Positions 47,571-61,273 of a stretch of DNA of 64,000 nt are shown piece by piece. The position numbers and the translations under genes were made by a program. Below the pieces are notes generated by a model. The model worked only from the letters and a program-made list of their open reading frames with translations, had not been told where the DNA came from and did not search any database. Source of the stretch: Lasiodiplodia sp. COLG20 (Eukaryota; Ascomycota; Dothideomycetes; Botryosphaeriales; Botryosphaeriaceae); NCBI GenBank assembly GCA_009801085.1, contig VNWV01000001.1, positions 7,378,001-7,442,000 on the forward strand, given 5' to 3'. How positions within the stretch are numbered: the stretch's first letter is position 1; each line of letters opens with the position of its first letter.

Positions 47571-48559
47571 CGGGCATTTGCTAAGCTCGGTCGTAAGCTT
47601 CGGTCTTAACACATCTTGGTCCAGGAGAGGCAAACGACCTGTTTACGGGAGCTCCATAAAACCGATGCGCCGTAATAGACTACCGATGTCGTCTCATTGG
47701 TCGGAGGCCTGACCATAGTTATGCAAATCTTAGCAAGGCTTCGCAAGCACCCTAGAGGTGCGCGTCCACCTACCCTTTCCATGGACTCCTCGCGCTCCGT
47801 TCGACGCATGATCCCCGCAAAATGACTGGCTCTTTGAATCGATTACGCACACCGCTGCTAAGTTGACACGCATGCCCGGCTTTTCCGCTCAAGAGTTCCT
47901 TGGTAGCATTGTTTTCCGGTTGTGGCGAAGCACCTATCCTAGAAACGGGAGACAAGCCAGTTTCGAGCGACTATGGAACATCGACTGCCACGCTGAAGGC
48001 TAATGGAAGTTCTGGTGTTCGCTTTGATAGAGTGGTCATATTCACATGCTCCTTTATTGGCCCAAGTGTTGAATCCTGGCGACGGCATGAAACAGCAAAG
48101 CAGGAGGAGTACCAATTAGGAATCGTATTCGGACGGAACTTGGAAACGAAATAGCCGCGCGCCCCACAAGTCTTGACGGCACGTAGCCTCTTAGCCTATC
48201 AGCCGGGACACATTATGAATCGTCCAGTGATGGAGGCGGTATGCCTAGGACGGAGGAAGATCACACCCTGTTCCTGCATCGCTTGCGCAAATGCTTGCGT
48301 ACATTCAAGCACACAGGCGCCTTGGCAATGGTGAACCGACCTCGTTGGCATCTGTATACACTCTTGGCAGCGGGACAGCTTGCGTACACCGTTGATTCAG
48401 GCTGAGTGCTGGCGAGACGGGTCCATGACTTTGGGATATCAGAGAGCTAGAAGGGGTCGGTATAAATACTTCAAGGTGGTGACCAATATGGCCTTCATCC
48501 TGCTCATCACTAGCATACTCAGCTCTCAGCTCTTTTTACTCCTCTTTCAAGTGTCAACC

Positions 48560-49871
48560 ATGGTCCAAATCCGCAATACGGTGGCCCTCATCACGGCCTT
48601 TTTGGCTGCGAATCCAGTGTCGGCTCATGCAGGACATAGCCTTGAGCATGAGATTGCTGCGCGTGCTGCTTACCTCAAGCATGCCCCGCGGGACCTGTCT
48701 CACTGCGCCGAGAAGCTGAAGGCTCGTGGAGTCGAGCAGCGTGCCATTGAGCGCCGCAGCGCGAAGGTGCAGGCGCTGAAGGCCGAGGTTGCGGCCAAGA
48801 AAAGTAAGACATCCCCTATTCACAGTTCTGATGCACCCTGTTGACTCCAGTCGTGCAAAAGAGGCCAAGCGTGCCATCGCCGCTTCTACCCCCTCTGGCA
48901 GTGCTATGCCCACTCCTAGCGGTGGTGCTGGTGGTGGCGCTCCTGGCGACGACACCACCCTCACGGACTGGGGTGCGCAGGTCGCTAACACCAGCCACCT
49001 GTCCAACCTGACGGTGACCCCTGACATGGCTGGTGTTGAGGACTTGATTTTCCAAAACACATCTTGCGTCCTGAGCCCTGAGGGCGAGATTGGGCCTTAC
49101 TGTAAGTTTTGTTTTTGTTCCTGTTTAAGATTATCCAGTAAGAAGGCTGACTCGTTCGAAAGATGTTCTCGGTGAGCTGATCCGCGAGGATATTACTGAT
49201 GATGAGCCCGGCGTCCCCGTCGCCATCGACGGTCAGTTCATCGACATCAATACGTGCGAGCCAATCACGGACCTATACTGGGATTTGTGGCAGTAAGTGA
49301 TGCAGATTTGGTCGTTATTGGGGTGAAGTGGCTGACAGTAAAATTCAGCTGCAACGCTACTGGCGTGTACGCTGGTGTTGTCGGGTCGGGCAACGGCAAC
49401 GAGGAGGACACGGCCAACCTGAACAGGACCTTCCTCCGCGGCATCGCGAAGACGGACGAAGAGGGTGTTGCCAGCTTCAAGACGGTCTTCCCGGGTCACT
49501 ACTCGGGCCGCGCGACGCACATCCACGTCGTGACGCACAGCGGAGCTTCGGAGCTGGCCAACGGCACGCTTACCGGCGGCAACGTCACGCACATCGGACA
49601 GCTGTTCTTCGACCAAGACCTCATCTCGGAGATCAACTCGAACGTTTCGCCCTACACTGAGAACACGATCGACATTGTGGAGAATGCGGATGACAGGGTG
49701 TTCATGGTGGAGACGGAGACGGAGAGCGACCCGGTCTTCGATTATGTCTTGCTGGGCGACGATGTTGAGGATGGAGTCTTCGCCTGGATTTCCATGGGCG
49801 TTGACTTGAGCGAGAACTACGAGACGAGCTGGGCCTCCGTCTACGGCGAGAATGGTGGCACGGAGGCGTAG
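48560..49871 (+). CDS. Secreted intradiol ring-cleavage dioxygenase-like protein
   Basis: Four exons (48560-48803, 48862-49101, 49163-49292, 49349-49871) give 378 residues. A signal peptide of about 20 residues ends at VSAHAGH, and a helical Ala/Arg/Lys-rich propeptide-like region follows. The catalytic part has LSPEGEIGPYYVLGELIRED (first iron Tyr), ID-x-NTCEPITDLYWDLWHCN, then FPGHYSGRATHIHVVTH with the second Tyr and the HIH iron ligands. The family cleaves catechols between the two hydroxyls with non-heme Fe(III). Secreted fungal members may act on lignin- or humus-derived phenols. The first splice uses an AAAAG acceptor at 48861, inferred because it is the only in-frame choice of normal length. 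An upstream in-frame ATG at 48380 would put 60 odd residues before the signal peptide and is rejected. Confidence 0.88.
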
Positions 49872-50326
49872 AGGGTTACACTTGAAAGTCTTCGTTTGTA
49901 CATATTTGTGTAGTCTAGACTCCTGTATCTACATCCGGATTGGTATTTCGGTTGTCCGCATAAGAAGAGCGAAGTGCCTCACATGAAATGCAGAGCCAGA
50001 ACTTCTGCTGTTTACCGTCAGCTAGCCTTAAAAATTCCGTTTCAAGTATTTTCGAAGACAATGCACACGGGGACGCAGGTGAGCAAGAAGTGACCTCAGT
50101 TCTGGAACAGGAGTCTGTCGCTGAGTTCGAGATGCGTCGCATTTGTTTCATGCACAGTTGTTTCGGAGAAGTTGTGAGGTGAGGTCGGGGAAAGTGTGGC
50201 GGCGGAGGGTCGGAGATCGGCGAGCAAGGGTCGGGCAAATCATGGCCGACTCGCAGCTGCAGCGACCGCACAAGCTCCACAGCTCCCGCGACTCCTGCTG
50301 CAACCACCACACCTTCCCCCCAAGCC
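49872..50326. other. Intergenic spacer
   Basis: 455 bp between two plus-strand genes; the CFIm25 promoter is in its right part. Nothing else is recognised. Confidence 0.4.
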
Positions 50327-51242
<916 letters not shown>

Positions 51243-54200
51243 AGGGACGGGCAAAAAAGAAAGGACATGGGATGGACTACGGACGGCGTCCTGATTGGGC
51301 TTGGGTCGGGTATGCTGCGTTCAAAGCGGGCGTTCAGGTGTTGTTGGATGGCTGCATTGGCCCCATGAGGCTGCCTCATTCGACAGAAAAGAATTTCGAT
51401 AAAGTTCAATGCACATGCTCGCATTGCCTTCACGCCTGTGGTTTAAGATTCATTGAATGCTCACTGAATTCGGGACACCATCAATTTCTGACAAGAAAAA
51501 AGTGTGCAGGCTATTTAGCTATTAAACATGTAGGTACGTTTACCAAGTATTCGATACTTACTTCTTATCTCTTCTCCCAGAAGCACTCATTGGACGGCGG
51601 AACCAGACCATGTTCATATTATATGATTCTATTACATTGACTAAATCATGGATTAGCTTGCCATGTCTATCTGCCAGCAAGACCCCACGTCATTGAAGCC
51701 GGCTCACCACATCAATTCCCATGGAAATTCTTCCGTCATGGCGAACTGGCTACCGATATGTATAAAGTGCTCCGGCATTTCGGAATGGTCCGCCATACTA
51801 GTTTGACTAGGAAAATGCCGGTTGGAACCGCGCGGAGATGGTTTGAAGGGCAACCAATTGTGGACACCACTCACTGCCGTCGGCTTTCATGTGGCTTCGC
51901 TTTCGCGTTTTTTCGGCAGTTCCGACAGTTCGTGGTTCCGGCCTACGAGTCGTGTCCATGACAAGGGGCATCGACTTTCCATCAACACTCCGTACCCAGC
52001 AATCTGCTTCAAATGGCGCATCGACGATAATCCCACACAGGAAGTCTGTGCAGAGCGACGGGCAGCAAAGCCGTGAGACGTCTGGAAGGAGCGGAAGACA
52101 AGATCGTGAGGTGGTCGGCAATTTTGGTCGTTGGCCGGCGGGATTTAGGGTTACCGACGATCCTCCTACCCGGCAAATGACTACCGCTCTTCTCGTGTAG
52201 GTATAGCCCCGTTTTTCAAGAGCCGGATCTTCGTTCTGGGAGTCGGCTGAGTCGGAACCTGGCGAATGAAAGCCCGACGCATGACATCCGCCTTATGCAT
52301 CTGTCTCCTTTCTCTACTATTTTAACTTTGCCCGAGGGCTAGGTCTGCTATCTGCCTTGGCTGTATGCTCAAGATGCGGCCCGCCCTCGTGTTCGAGCTT
52401 CCGTTATTCCCGGCGCATGGGTTCTGTGCCGACTCGAGCCACTCGGAGGATGAGTTCCAAGGAAATGACTGGTTGCTTGGGTGTCTTATCCCTTCCGAAA
52501 GGAGGCATTGCAACAAACCACAGCGCAACTTTGAATATCCCGCATAGCCGTTGCAGGTTAACAGTTCACGTTAGCCTCTCCTTGGTAACAACACTCATTT
52601 CTGCCGTAGGTCCTGTTTCCTGGAAATTGATAACGCACATGGACAAACACGAAGCTACCAAGTCATTCTTCCCCTCGTCAAACAAAAACGGCGTTTCTAC
52701 CATCGAAAGCGAATTAGGGATGGTGATGCTTGGGCCCATACCGTTGTCTTGGCACGAAGGATTCGACGATGCCTGACGACATCATGGGTCATAATTGTTA
52801 TATACCATTTCGTCTCACATGTCATGTCTACCTCCGTACCCCGTGCGTTCAGGAGAAAAAAAGACCCCCGGCAAAATAATAAGAGGGTCAAGGAGGAAAA
52901 GGCCAGCCAAGCCAAGCCGTTTAGCCTAACAAGCGGGCAAAGAAATAGTACGAGGGTAGACCCCCCACCTTACGCAACTACGTATTCGAACCACGACTCA
53001 GAGCACCCGCCTGCCCCCATACCCCGCCCTGACCCCTAAAGGTTCTACCGAGACAATCTGTAACGGCGCAAGGAAGCTTCTGGACGCGGTGATGTCGCAG
53101 AAGTCAGATGTCCCTTCGCCGATATCACCGGCTACAGTAAGGCTGCGCATTCTCTCTCGTATATCCGTAGAACAACGAATGAAATCCCATGTTGTGCGAT
53201 GGAATTTCTCGTATGGAAGACCATAGCCGCTCGGCAACACGAATAGCCACCTGCAAGAATGCAAAAATAGAAAAGACAAGTGAAAGAGTGGACCGAAGAG
53301 AAGACACATGACCCCACGCCCCACGTTTTTGCCCCATATCTGTGCCACAACGCTTTTAGACATCAAAACTGCCGGATGCAACCGGCAGTTCATTCTTTTG
53401 TCTTTCTTCCGCCGCCTTCTCCACGTGTTGCATGGGGGTACGGGGACTGTGGCTTAGGTCTAACATGGGGATCCCTACATGATGCCGTCGGACAGTCCGA
53501 CCGGCACCAAAATATCGGCACGGCAAGTTCGGCAACTTGTTCGTCGGGATAAAGCCAAGAAAAAGGGTTAAAGATTAAAGTATGGCAATACATCGGCTCG
53601 TGGTTTGGGCAGGCAAGATGAGTCAGTCAGCTCGGGGATACAGGTCGTCGGTTCTCGGAGATCGATGGGCGGGCAATTAAGCGAGCCGAACGGCCATCTG
53701 ATGAAATAAAAAGGTTAGCGCCCGGACGGATAGACACGGGGTGAGGGAGAAAGAAGGTTTTGCGGGCATTATTCTCGCTGTTGCTACTGCCCAAGGCTGG
53801 GTTGCGGAAAGTTAGCTGGAAATCGTCGGTCGATATCCTTGCGCAACAGCTGACGGCGAAAGCTTTTCGTGGTTTTCGGTGCCCGATGCCCAGCTCTTAC
53901 ACTCACTCTTTCTCGCTCTGCTTGCCTGATCTGTAGCACTTCGGTACGAGGGCTCGCTCTCGTTATACTCTTTTGGGTGCTACAAGACACATATTCCTCC
54001 TTGCAGGAGCAATTAGAGCCCGCGTTCCGACACAAACACAAGCTTTGAAATTACTTCAAAACATTCAGCTAACCCAGCCAAGTATGGTGTATTATTTAGT
54101 AATGCAGATTCATATGGGTAAATTCTTTTGCGGCCAGTTGTGTGGGAGTCGAAAATTTATTTTTGAAGCTTCGTGCGGTCAGTTCTGAATGCGGAGAAGT

Positions 54201-56292
54201 ATGATACAGGCATGCGTTCATTGGCCCATCCGTGCCATTGCGTAGCCCTCATAGTTCTGGCCAGCGCTCTGCTATGTAGGCATGCCACGTGGCTGCCGCA
54301 TGTGACCGAGGGCAGTGTTCAATGCACTGTCCAGCTGATGGCCCACTATCGCAGTTGACAACGTCCGCATCCGAGACAACACCATCACTTCGTCATACCG
54401 CCACCGACAGGGATGACTATCCCTTTACAATGTCCGCTTCTCTATCGCCTATATAGTAACACACAAATAGCCTATCTTTTATTTTTACATCTCTCCATAC
54501 AGAAGAAAAACACTATTGTATTGACATACATGCAACCTATACAACCTGAGCTACTGAGGTCCTGTAAACGATAAATGACTGGTCAGGCCTACTGTCTGCA
54601 TCAAAAGAGTCAAGAGAGCTTACACGTACCACACCAGTGGATAAGGCATCTCGGCAGGATGCTTTCGGAAGAGAACTACCGAGAAGAGTCCGGGGATGAT
54701 GATCAAGCGCGGCGGGCAACGAAAACAAGGTGCGTGTACTATACGCCCGAACTGACTTTTTTTCGTTCGACGGGAGACTCGCACGTCGATCGGTCATACG
54801 AGTCTAGTGTCACCTTTTCTTTGCCCATCCCATCGTCGCATGAGACGCCGTTGCGCCGACCGGATGTCCTTTCTTCCCGGGGCCGTACCATGCACAAATA
54901 AGCTTTTTCGAGAGGCATTTTCTCTGTTTCTTTCGTGCTTCTCGCAGACCTCGTTGGTCGACTGTTTCTATCTCCTGCATCAGGAGGCTACGCTCCCCCT
55001 GCATCACTTCATCGTGGCTGCCCAGAACAGACGGATTTGGCTCTTGGCTGACGACTCTTTGAAGGCAGAGCACGGTTCTTTCCCAAAGAGACACAGCCTG
55101 CAGTGGCCCAGGCACTACCTATCATCTTAGCAATTGCAGAAGGGACCACGCACGGAAGACGTCGGCAAATTCGCAGATTGCCACGCGGATGACGACTGCG
55201 CCGCCGACATAGTTTTCAGTGCTTTCTGGTATGCACCAGTACCCGGTGTCGTACTCTGTGGCTGTGTGATGAGAATACCAAATCAGGAAATTTGTCCGTA
55301 TAACTTCTCTTTGCCACCAACGCCCAGGGGAAGCAGCCAATCAGGTGGCGAAGACAGGGTTGGTTATCCCAGTGTCGTTGTATCAAATTTGCCGTGAGCA
55401 TGCACAATGTCCCAATTATCTCCCAAAAGCAGCACCCCTCCGAAGTGACGAAACTTTAGTTTGAATTCTTTATTTTCCTTCTAAGATGCTGCGTTTACTA
55501 AACACCTCGCGACCGGATTTGAGCGTGCAGCTGTTAACCCCGCGAGCGAATTTCCAGAAGTATGCATTGAGTCAGTATGCAGAAAGCCTACTGCAGTTCG
55601 GCCCAGATCCGGCCGCGGCATCATGAGATCCAGAGGCCACCGAACGTCAGGCTATCACCAAACGGGCTGAGCGCTTTCCGTGCCGCAGAGGCACTCTGTG
55701 CTTCAGGGAGTGCCACTATTGAACCTTAATAGAGTAACGCGGAGAACATGCTGGTCGATGCGGGCGGGGGATTGCAACAATTCAAGCAACAGCATTAAGA
55801 AATATGGTTGAGCATGTGTTTGCGCTTGGTATCGCAGCAGTGAGAGTGACTACGGAAGAGCCGCAGGGCGTGGACTATTCGTAGTTCAATCGCACATATT
55901 CAAATTCACCAGATGAATCAACAAAGCATCAGTGCCAATGTCTGATTATGTTCCTTCGCATCCCTAGCACGCTTTGCCATGGATTAATTTACAAAAAAAG
56001 ATACTGAAGTGAGAGAACGCCTGAGCTTTTCAACGCTAGAGACCATCGTACAGGACCAAAAAAGAAATGAAATGACCGTACCCTGCGAGTCAGAGGAGAT
56101 AAAAAAGAATACCGTGAATATTCATGTCCAGGAAAACCCCAATCCCAAAGAAAAATGAAATCCCCCCTAGCCTTATACCGACCGTACTGTACCCGTGTAT
56201 TTATCTTTTCGTTCGTATATGTAAAAGAAAAACAGTTACAGTGCGTAATGTGCAGCGCAGCCAGTACGCGCTATTCTTTCCCTCTTCAAAGC
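51243..56292. other. 5 kb convergent region without recognisable genes
   Basis: The stretch lies between the 3' ends of the CFIm25 gene and the Zn2Cys6 regulator gene. Open frames on both strands are short (longest about 140 codons near 52357-52776) with no protein-family signal, and base composition is close to average. I see no transposon protein, long repeat or tRNA. It is by far the longest gene-free stretch in the window. Confidence 0.5.
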
Positions 56293-59201
56293 TCAGGGAG
56301 CCATCTCCCTCCTCTTCGCAAAATCGTTGTGGAGTAATGCTGAAAAGTACGCCTCGTCATCGGCCCCATACACGACATCATCCCGAGCGTTGAAGTTGGA
56401 CTCGAGTGGCCTCTCCAATCGCCAGACCTCACGGCCTTCGAACTTCTTTAGGCACGCACCTTCGTGACCCATTGCTGTCTTAGCAAGGAAACGCAAGCGC
56501 GACTCAACAGCCTTTTGTTGAGTGCGAGCGCTAGACCAAAAAGAAGCAATCTCGTCTACACATTGCAGTCCATTGCTGATGGATTCAATTGTGTTGGGCA
56601 GGTCGGAGGCCAACCCTCCTGCAGACAAGATGTCGGTCGCGATGAGTACAGCATAACCAGGGAATGGCGTAGCGAAGGCGAAGGCGTTGCCCAACCCAAG
56701 ACGTTGGGAGCGAGCTGCCTTGGTGACCGGCGCAATAATATTACAAAGAAGGTTGCGAGCAGTGACATTGGCGCGATAGGCGTTGCGGGAAAGGATGTGA
56801 GGAGGCAGTGAAGAGTGCCGAGCATACCGATTGAGGCGCATGATTGTTGCCTGATGGAGAGCGTGCATGCCCACGAAGGTGCCGGCATAGCCAGCATTTA
56901 CTGCAGAGTAGAAGTTGGCTTCGTTGAATTGAAGCTCATAAGGCAGGCATGCGAGCCACTCATCCAGACGCTCATTGGTTTGATCGTAGAATGCAGTGTA
57001 CTCGTTCAGCCGCATGCTTGTGTGCTTGCGCGCAGCTCGGGCTGTGAAAGTCCACGCATCGCCCCAGATTGCCGAGACAAGAGCGTGATAGCCCATCGGG
57101 CTGATGTTCCGCAGAAGAGCTCGTTCTTCAATGTGACCGCCATCAAAGATGGGCGTGTCGAGTGGCCGACCGGCGTCATATGCTGCCTTTGAGCAGGGGA
57201 GCCTGACGCAGACGTCATCGACATCGATCGTGAAGAGGGTGCCTCCAGAAAACCCGTTGTAACGCTAGATACGTAGTTAGCTCTGATGTGAGAGAATTAC
57301 GTGGGGGTGATACGTACGTCCATCAGGAACCCTGCCCAGAACGTCCGCAGCTTGCACTCTTCGGTCATCCGCCGGTCGAATCCAAACAAACTTTCGCTTT
57401 CATCGCAGGCAATGCCTTCCTCTAGGTTAAGCTTCAAGGCGCTGATGGCCCGCAGGAATGCGCCACACCAGTCCCAAGCCTCCTCGTGCCGTCCTCGAGC
57501 AAAATGTGCCAAGCCGACGTACAGCCTGCTGAGGCACATGTGGAGGGTGAACTTGCCGACGCGCTTTTGCAGACCAGTGTTGCAGATCTCAAGCAGCTGT
57601 TTCTCTATGCGACGCCACTCGGAGTCGGTGGAGAAGACGTTACCCATGACCAATAGCGAGTAGATGACAAGCTTCTCGTCAGCGGTCTTAGGCTGACCGT
57701 TGGTGACCCATCTCATGAAAGGATCCCGAGCGAAGACAGCGTATGTTGACGAGTTGACAAAGGTGAAAAACAGGTCTAGAAGATGCTTGGTGAGTGTCGG
57801 ATCCGCATCGTAGGGATCCGAGTCCAGGCTGGAGCGCGCCATGGCGTGCATTGCCGAGCTTCTTACAGTAGCAGTGGGGATGCGGGGAGCGAAAGCAGAG
57901 CCAAGCGTCTCCCTCTCGTCCGATGAACTGCGATAACGGCGTTTCCGCGACTCATCTACATCGCCCGGCTTGCCAATCTCACTAAAGATGTGCTGTGGCT
58001 TCAAGAAGCCACGAGATGCAGGTGGGGATGCGCGTTGAGGTTGCTGTGGGGGCGATGGTCGTACACTGAGAGTGTCCTCTGGATGTTGTTTCGCTGACGT
58101 GACCAAGGTCTCGGACAGGTCGAGCTTCATGCCATCGGCGTTTGAGGTTTGACCACTGAGACCACTACAACTTTTGTCAGCCGTGAACTAGCTTCGACTG
58201 GCACGTGGAAGCGACGGCAGGCCACCCATCGTCCGTGGGTGGTAACGCTCGCGCCACGAGAGGGTTGGCTGACTCGAAGCATGCAACCTTAATTGGCCAG
58301 CAGGCATTGATCCCTGCGAAAATAGAAGAACGACTTACCCTCTGCATGTCCGCCGGGCACGAGCACATTGAGAACACTTGGGAATGCCTGGCTCGCATTT
58401 GATCTTCTTCTCACGACAGGTCAGACAGGCCTGCGCAAGACGCTTGCGAGGCTTGCCGGCCTTGGTGACTCCCCAGGACGGGTTGACGGGTTCACCGTCG
58501 ATGATGGTTCGGCAGTATGAGCCATCCTCGTACACGTAGCACAAGCCCTCTCCGGGAACGTCTTGCTGGCCGATGCAACGTGCAGCGCGGGCTGGGCCTC
58601 TTGAGATGTCTCCGATGCGGCGTTTCACCCTTACTGCAGATCCCTCGCTGGTTTCCTCGCGTGGCGAGTGATTTTCCGAGCCAGCACTGGCCCCAGACGA
58701 GATGGATCCGCGGCGAAGAAACTGATGGGCGGGTTCCGTGGCAGGAGCATGGAGAGGGCCAGGCATGCTCGGCGCCGAGGTGTAAGGCGGGTAGGGCTGA
58801 GAAGCGGACGAAGCAGGCTGGCCCGGGTTGGAAGAAGCCTGGCTGTCCTCACGGGCGGGATAGGCATGGCCGTTGACGGGGCGGTCCGTCGACGAGGCCG
58901 AATCGAAGCCGCTCAGGCTGGGCAGGCGGGTCACGGGAGCAGGCGAAGCACTTGGAGCGGCAGGATTCAGAAGATCGGGGTTGATCAGAGTGCGCAGGCT
59001 GGGCAGCTGCACGCCTTCGGTGGTCGAGGCGGACGACGGGGCGTGATGTGAGGGCGAGACGGTGCCATAGAAGCGATCGGACGGGGCAGCAGTAGCGGTA
59101 GGCGGCGTCCTGTAGGATCCATACGAGTCCGGCGAGCGAGAAGAGGCGTGCAGACCAGGCAGGACATGCGCAACGCGGGCAGACTCCGCTTGGGGCTCCA
59201 T
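56293..59201 (-). CDS. Zn2Cys6 transcription factor with internal DNA-binding domain
   Basis: Exons 59201-58339, 58164-57318 and 57264-56293 (introns 174 and 53 bp) give 893 residues. The first 230 residues are Ser/Pro-rich and disordered with LPSLRTLI and RVKRRIGD patches. A conserved lead-in reads GLCYVYEDGSYCRTIIDGEP then NPSWGVTKAGKPRKR. The six-cysteine cluster follows at about 258-285 (C-x2-C-x6-C-x6-C-x2-C-x6-C). The remainder has the fungal-specific regulator middle-homology helices (LTKHLLDLFFTFVNSSTYAV, CLSRLYVGLAHFARGR, EECKLRTFWAGFLMD). Role: a nuclear DNA-binding activator or repressor of unknown regulon. A zinc cluster in the middle of the chain instead of the first 60 residues is less common, and the strongly conserved lead-in suggests a defined orthologue group that I cannot name. 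Confidence 0.9.
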
Positions 59202-60325
59202 GGCGGTTGCAGGGCAGCGATCGATGACCTTGGGCGGGACCCTGTGAGGTGCAGGAGGGCTGGGACTAGTTATATTCCGAGCGACTACCGGCAGGCCAAG
59301 CTCTGGCCATCGAAGGTGTGAAGCTAGTCAACGACCCGGTACCACGGACGGCCTGACGGGGGGGCGGGCTCGGCTGAGCAGGAGCCAAGGCTGGGAGCGG
59401 AGGGCAGGCCAAGGGCGGCGGGCAGCAAGCAGTGAGCGAGCGAAGGTTGAGAGAATGGCTGGGGAAGATTCGGAAGTACCGAGGGCGCAGCTGATGCCCC
59501 GGCAGTGCGCGCTGAGCTCTCGACTTCGGCCCGTTTGCGACGGCAGTCGAAGCAGGGCACGGGTGCCGCGCGGGCAGGGAGCGGAACCCAGGGACGAGGG
59601 GCGCTGGGGACGACAAAGGAGCAGCACATGTGCAGCGCGCACGGTGAAACGGCGCTTGCGAACGGGCGCTCGAGCGCGTGCCCGCAGAGCAGACGGGGGC
59701 CGAGCACAGGCAGCGCGAGCAGCACGGCACGCGTGGCGGCGGGCAATCCTAGGGCGCGCTGGGGACGGTGATGGCAATGGCGGCTTGGATGGCAGAGAGC
59801 AGGGGAGCGCTATTTAGCTGTCGATCGATTCGCTGTCCCGCACTCTGCCCCCAGGCCTAGCCTCGCACGGGCAAGCGTATTAAGGCGCGTCTCCTGGTTG
59901 CTGCAGGCAGTTTCAGCATCTGCCGACAGGCGCGGGATCTGGAGGCCGACGAGCCGGCTGTCGACAAACGCAGCCGCCACTCGCCCTGCCCGCTGCGATG
60001 GGGGGCAGCACGCTGCGATGCGCGCGCGCGGGTGCAGCTACGGGCGCAGAGCGGTGCGCCGTGGCGGGCTCGCCGTCGCAGTGCCGGCACCCTGTGCGGG
60101 CGTGCCCACGGTAGTTGGCGACTCCACGCTTGGGGCTCATCCCTGCCGCGCGGGACGCCACGAGCGATGGACAGCTTGCGGGCGCCTGTCACGTGTCAAG
60201 GGGCCCGAGCGCCTCACGAGCGCCGCCATCCATGTCGTATGAGGCTTCGAGCACTGCATCGCTCTGTCGTGGCCCTGTCCGCCAGATATCCTTCTACCCT
60301 GCCCGCACCAAGATCCGCCCCAGCC
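59202..60325. promoter_or_regulatory. GC-rich divergent promoter region
   Basis: The 1124 bp between the start codons of the Zn2Cys6 regulator and the WW-domain gene carry both promoters and leaders. The high GC generates several spurious open frames on both strands of Ala/Arg/Pro composition. No TATA box is evident. Confidence 0.45.
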
Positions 60326-61273
60326 ATGTCCGACGACGCTGCCAGGAGCGATGCCAGCGCGCAGGAGCCTGAGCACGCCGCCTCGCCTGTGCCGAGCGAC
60401 CAGGCGTCCGACGACAGGAGCGCCCAGGAAACCGCTGAAGTTTCGGCTCCCGGCAATAATCAATCCGGCGAGAGCGACGACACTCAGCCGGATGCGAAGA
60501 GCCCCGCGCACGACGACGATGCTGCGGAAGCCACCAAGAAGCGCAAGCGCAGCCCCGAGCCTGAACCTGAACCTGAGCCCGCAGACCCTGCCACCACCAC
60601 CGCAGCCGACGCTCCTCCGCTGCCCACCGATGAGCTCCCGCCGCCCTTGCCTGACGAAGAGCCTCCGGCGCAGCAGGACGACGGTTGGGAGGCCCTCTGG
60701 GACCACACCGTTGGCGCTTACTACTTCTACAACCGACACACGGGTGTAACTCAATGGGATAACCCTCGTGTACCGGATGCTACCTCGTCGTCCGCCGTGC
60801 CTGCGCCGCCCGGTACCGCAGCCTACAGCAACAGCAGTCTGGGCTCGCCGCCTCGCAAGCGCGCGGGCGGGTACAATCCGGCTATTCACGGTGACTTCGA
60901 CCCCAACGCCGATTACGCGCAGGATTATCTCGAAGAAGACAACACCGAGACGGCCGTCGACCCCAACGCCGCCGCCGCCGTGCACGCTGCTGCGCTAGGC
61001 GGAGATGTCTACGGGCAGACGGCCAACTTCAATCGCTTCACTGGCCGCTTTCAAGCCAGCACTGACGGCCCTGAGCAGCACAACGACGAAAACAAGAGCC
61101 GGCGCCAGCTCAATGCCTATTTTGATGTCGATGCCGCCGCCAATAGCCATGACGGAAGAAGCCTGAAGGCCGAGCGTCAGAACAAGAGGCTGTCCAAGAA
61201 GGAGCTCCAAGCGTTCAAGGCAAAAGCCGCGAAAAAGAAGGAAGAGAAGAGGCGCGCATGGCTCAGAGACTAG
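60326..61273 (+). CDS. WW-domain protein, possibly splicing-related
   Basis: A single exon of 315 residues from the ATG of MSDDAARSD. A disordered acidic N-terminus holds a basic KKRKRS and a run of Pro-Glu pairs. One WW domain follows at about 119-150 (WEALWDHTVGAYYFYNRHTG then VTQWDNPR), keeping the two Trp and the YYFYN aromatic strand. After it come RKRAGGYNPAIHGDFDPNAD, FNRFTGRFQ and a C-terminal basic helical RLSKKELQAFKAKAAKKKEE. Proteins with one WW domain and such a Lys-rich helical end occur among spliceosome-associated factors, but I do not assign a specific orthologue. The frame is open about 100 codons upstream of the chosen Met; that part is Arg/Ala-rich and reads as leader. Confidence 0.8.
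   Translation: MSDDAARSDASAQEPEHAASPVPSDQASDDRSAQETAEVSAPGNNQSGESDDTQPDAKSPAHDDDAAEATKKRKRSPEPEPEPEPADPATTTAADAPPLPTDELPPPLPDEEPPAQQDDGWEALWDHTVGAYYFYNRHTGVTQWDNPRVPDATSSSAVPAPPGTAAYSNSSLGSPPRKRAGGYNPAIHGDFDPNADYAQDYLEEDNTETAVDPNAAAAVHAAALGGDVYGQTANFNRFTGRFQASTDGPEQHNDENKSRRQLNAYFDVDAAANSHDGRSLKAERQNKRLSKKELQAFKAKAAKKKEEKRRAWLRD

Larger units (their letters stand above)
45946..48559. other. 2.6 kb divergent intergenic region
   Basis: It holds the promoters of the F-box gene and the intradiol dioxygenase gene, a probable decayed coding fragment (46190-46601) and short repeats near 47431-47570, both listed separately. The rest shows no recognisable open frame. Confidence 0.45.

Noticed and set aside
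48380..48559. Longer N-terminus for the intradiol dioxygenase
   Set aside because: Would bury the signal peptide 60 residues inside; the ATG at 48560 starts a proper signal sequence.
60032..60325. N-terminal extension of the WW-domain protein from an upstream start
   Set aside because: The extra residues are Arg/Ala/Ser-rich with Cys and resemble leader sequence; the Met at 60326 begins the acidic disordered region typical of such proteins.
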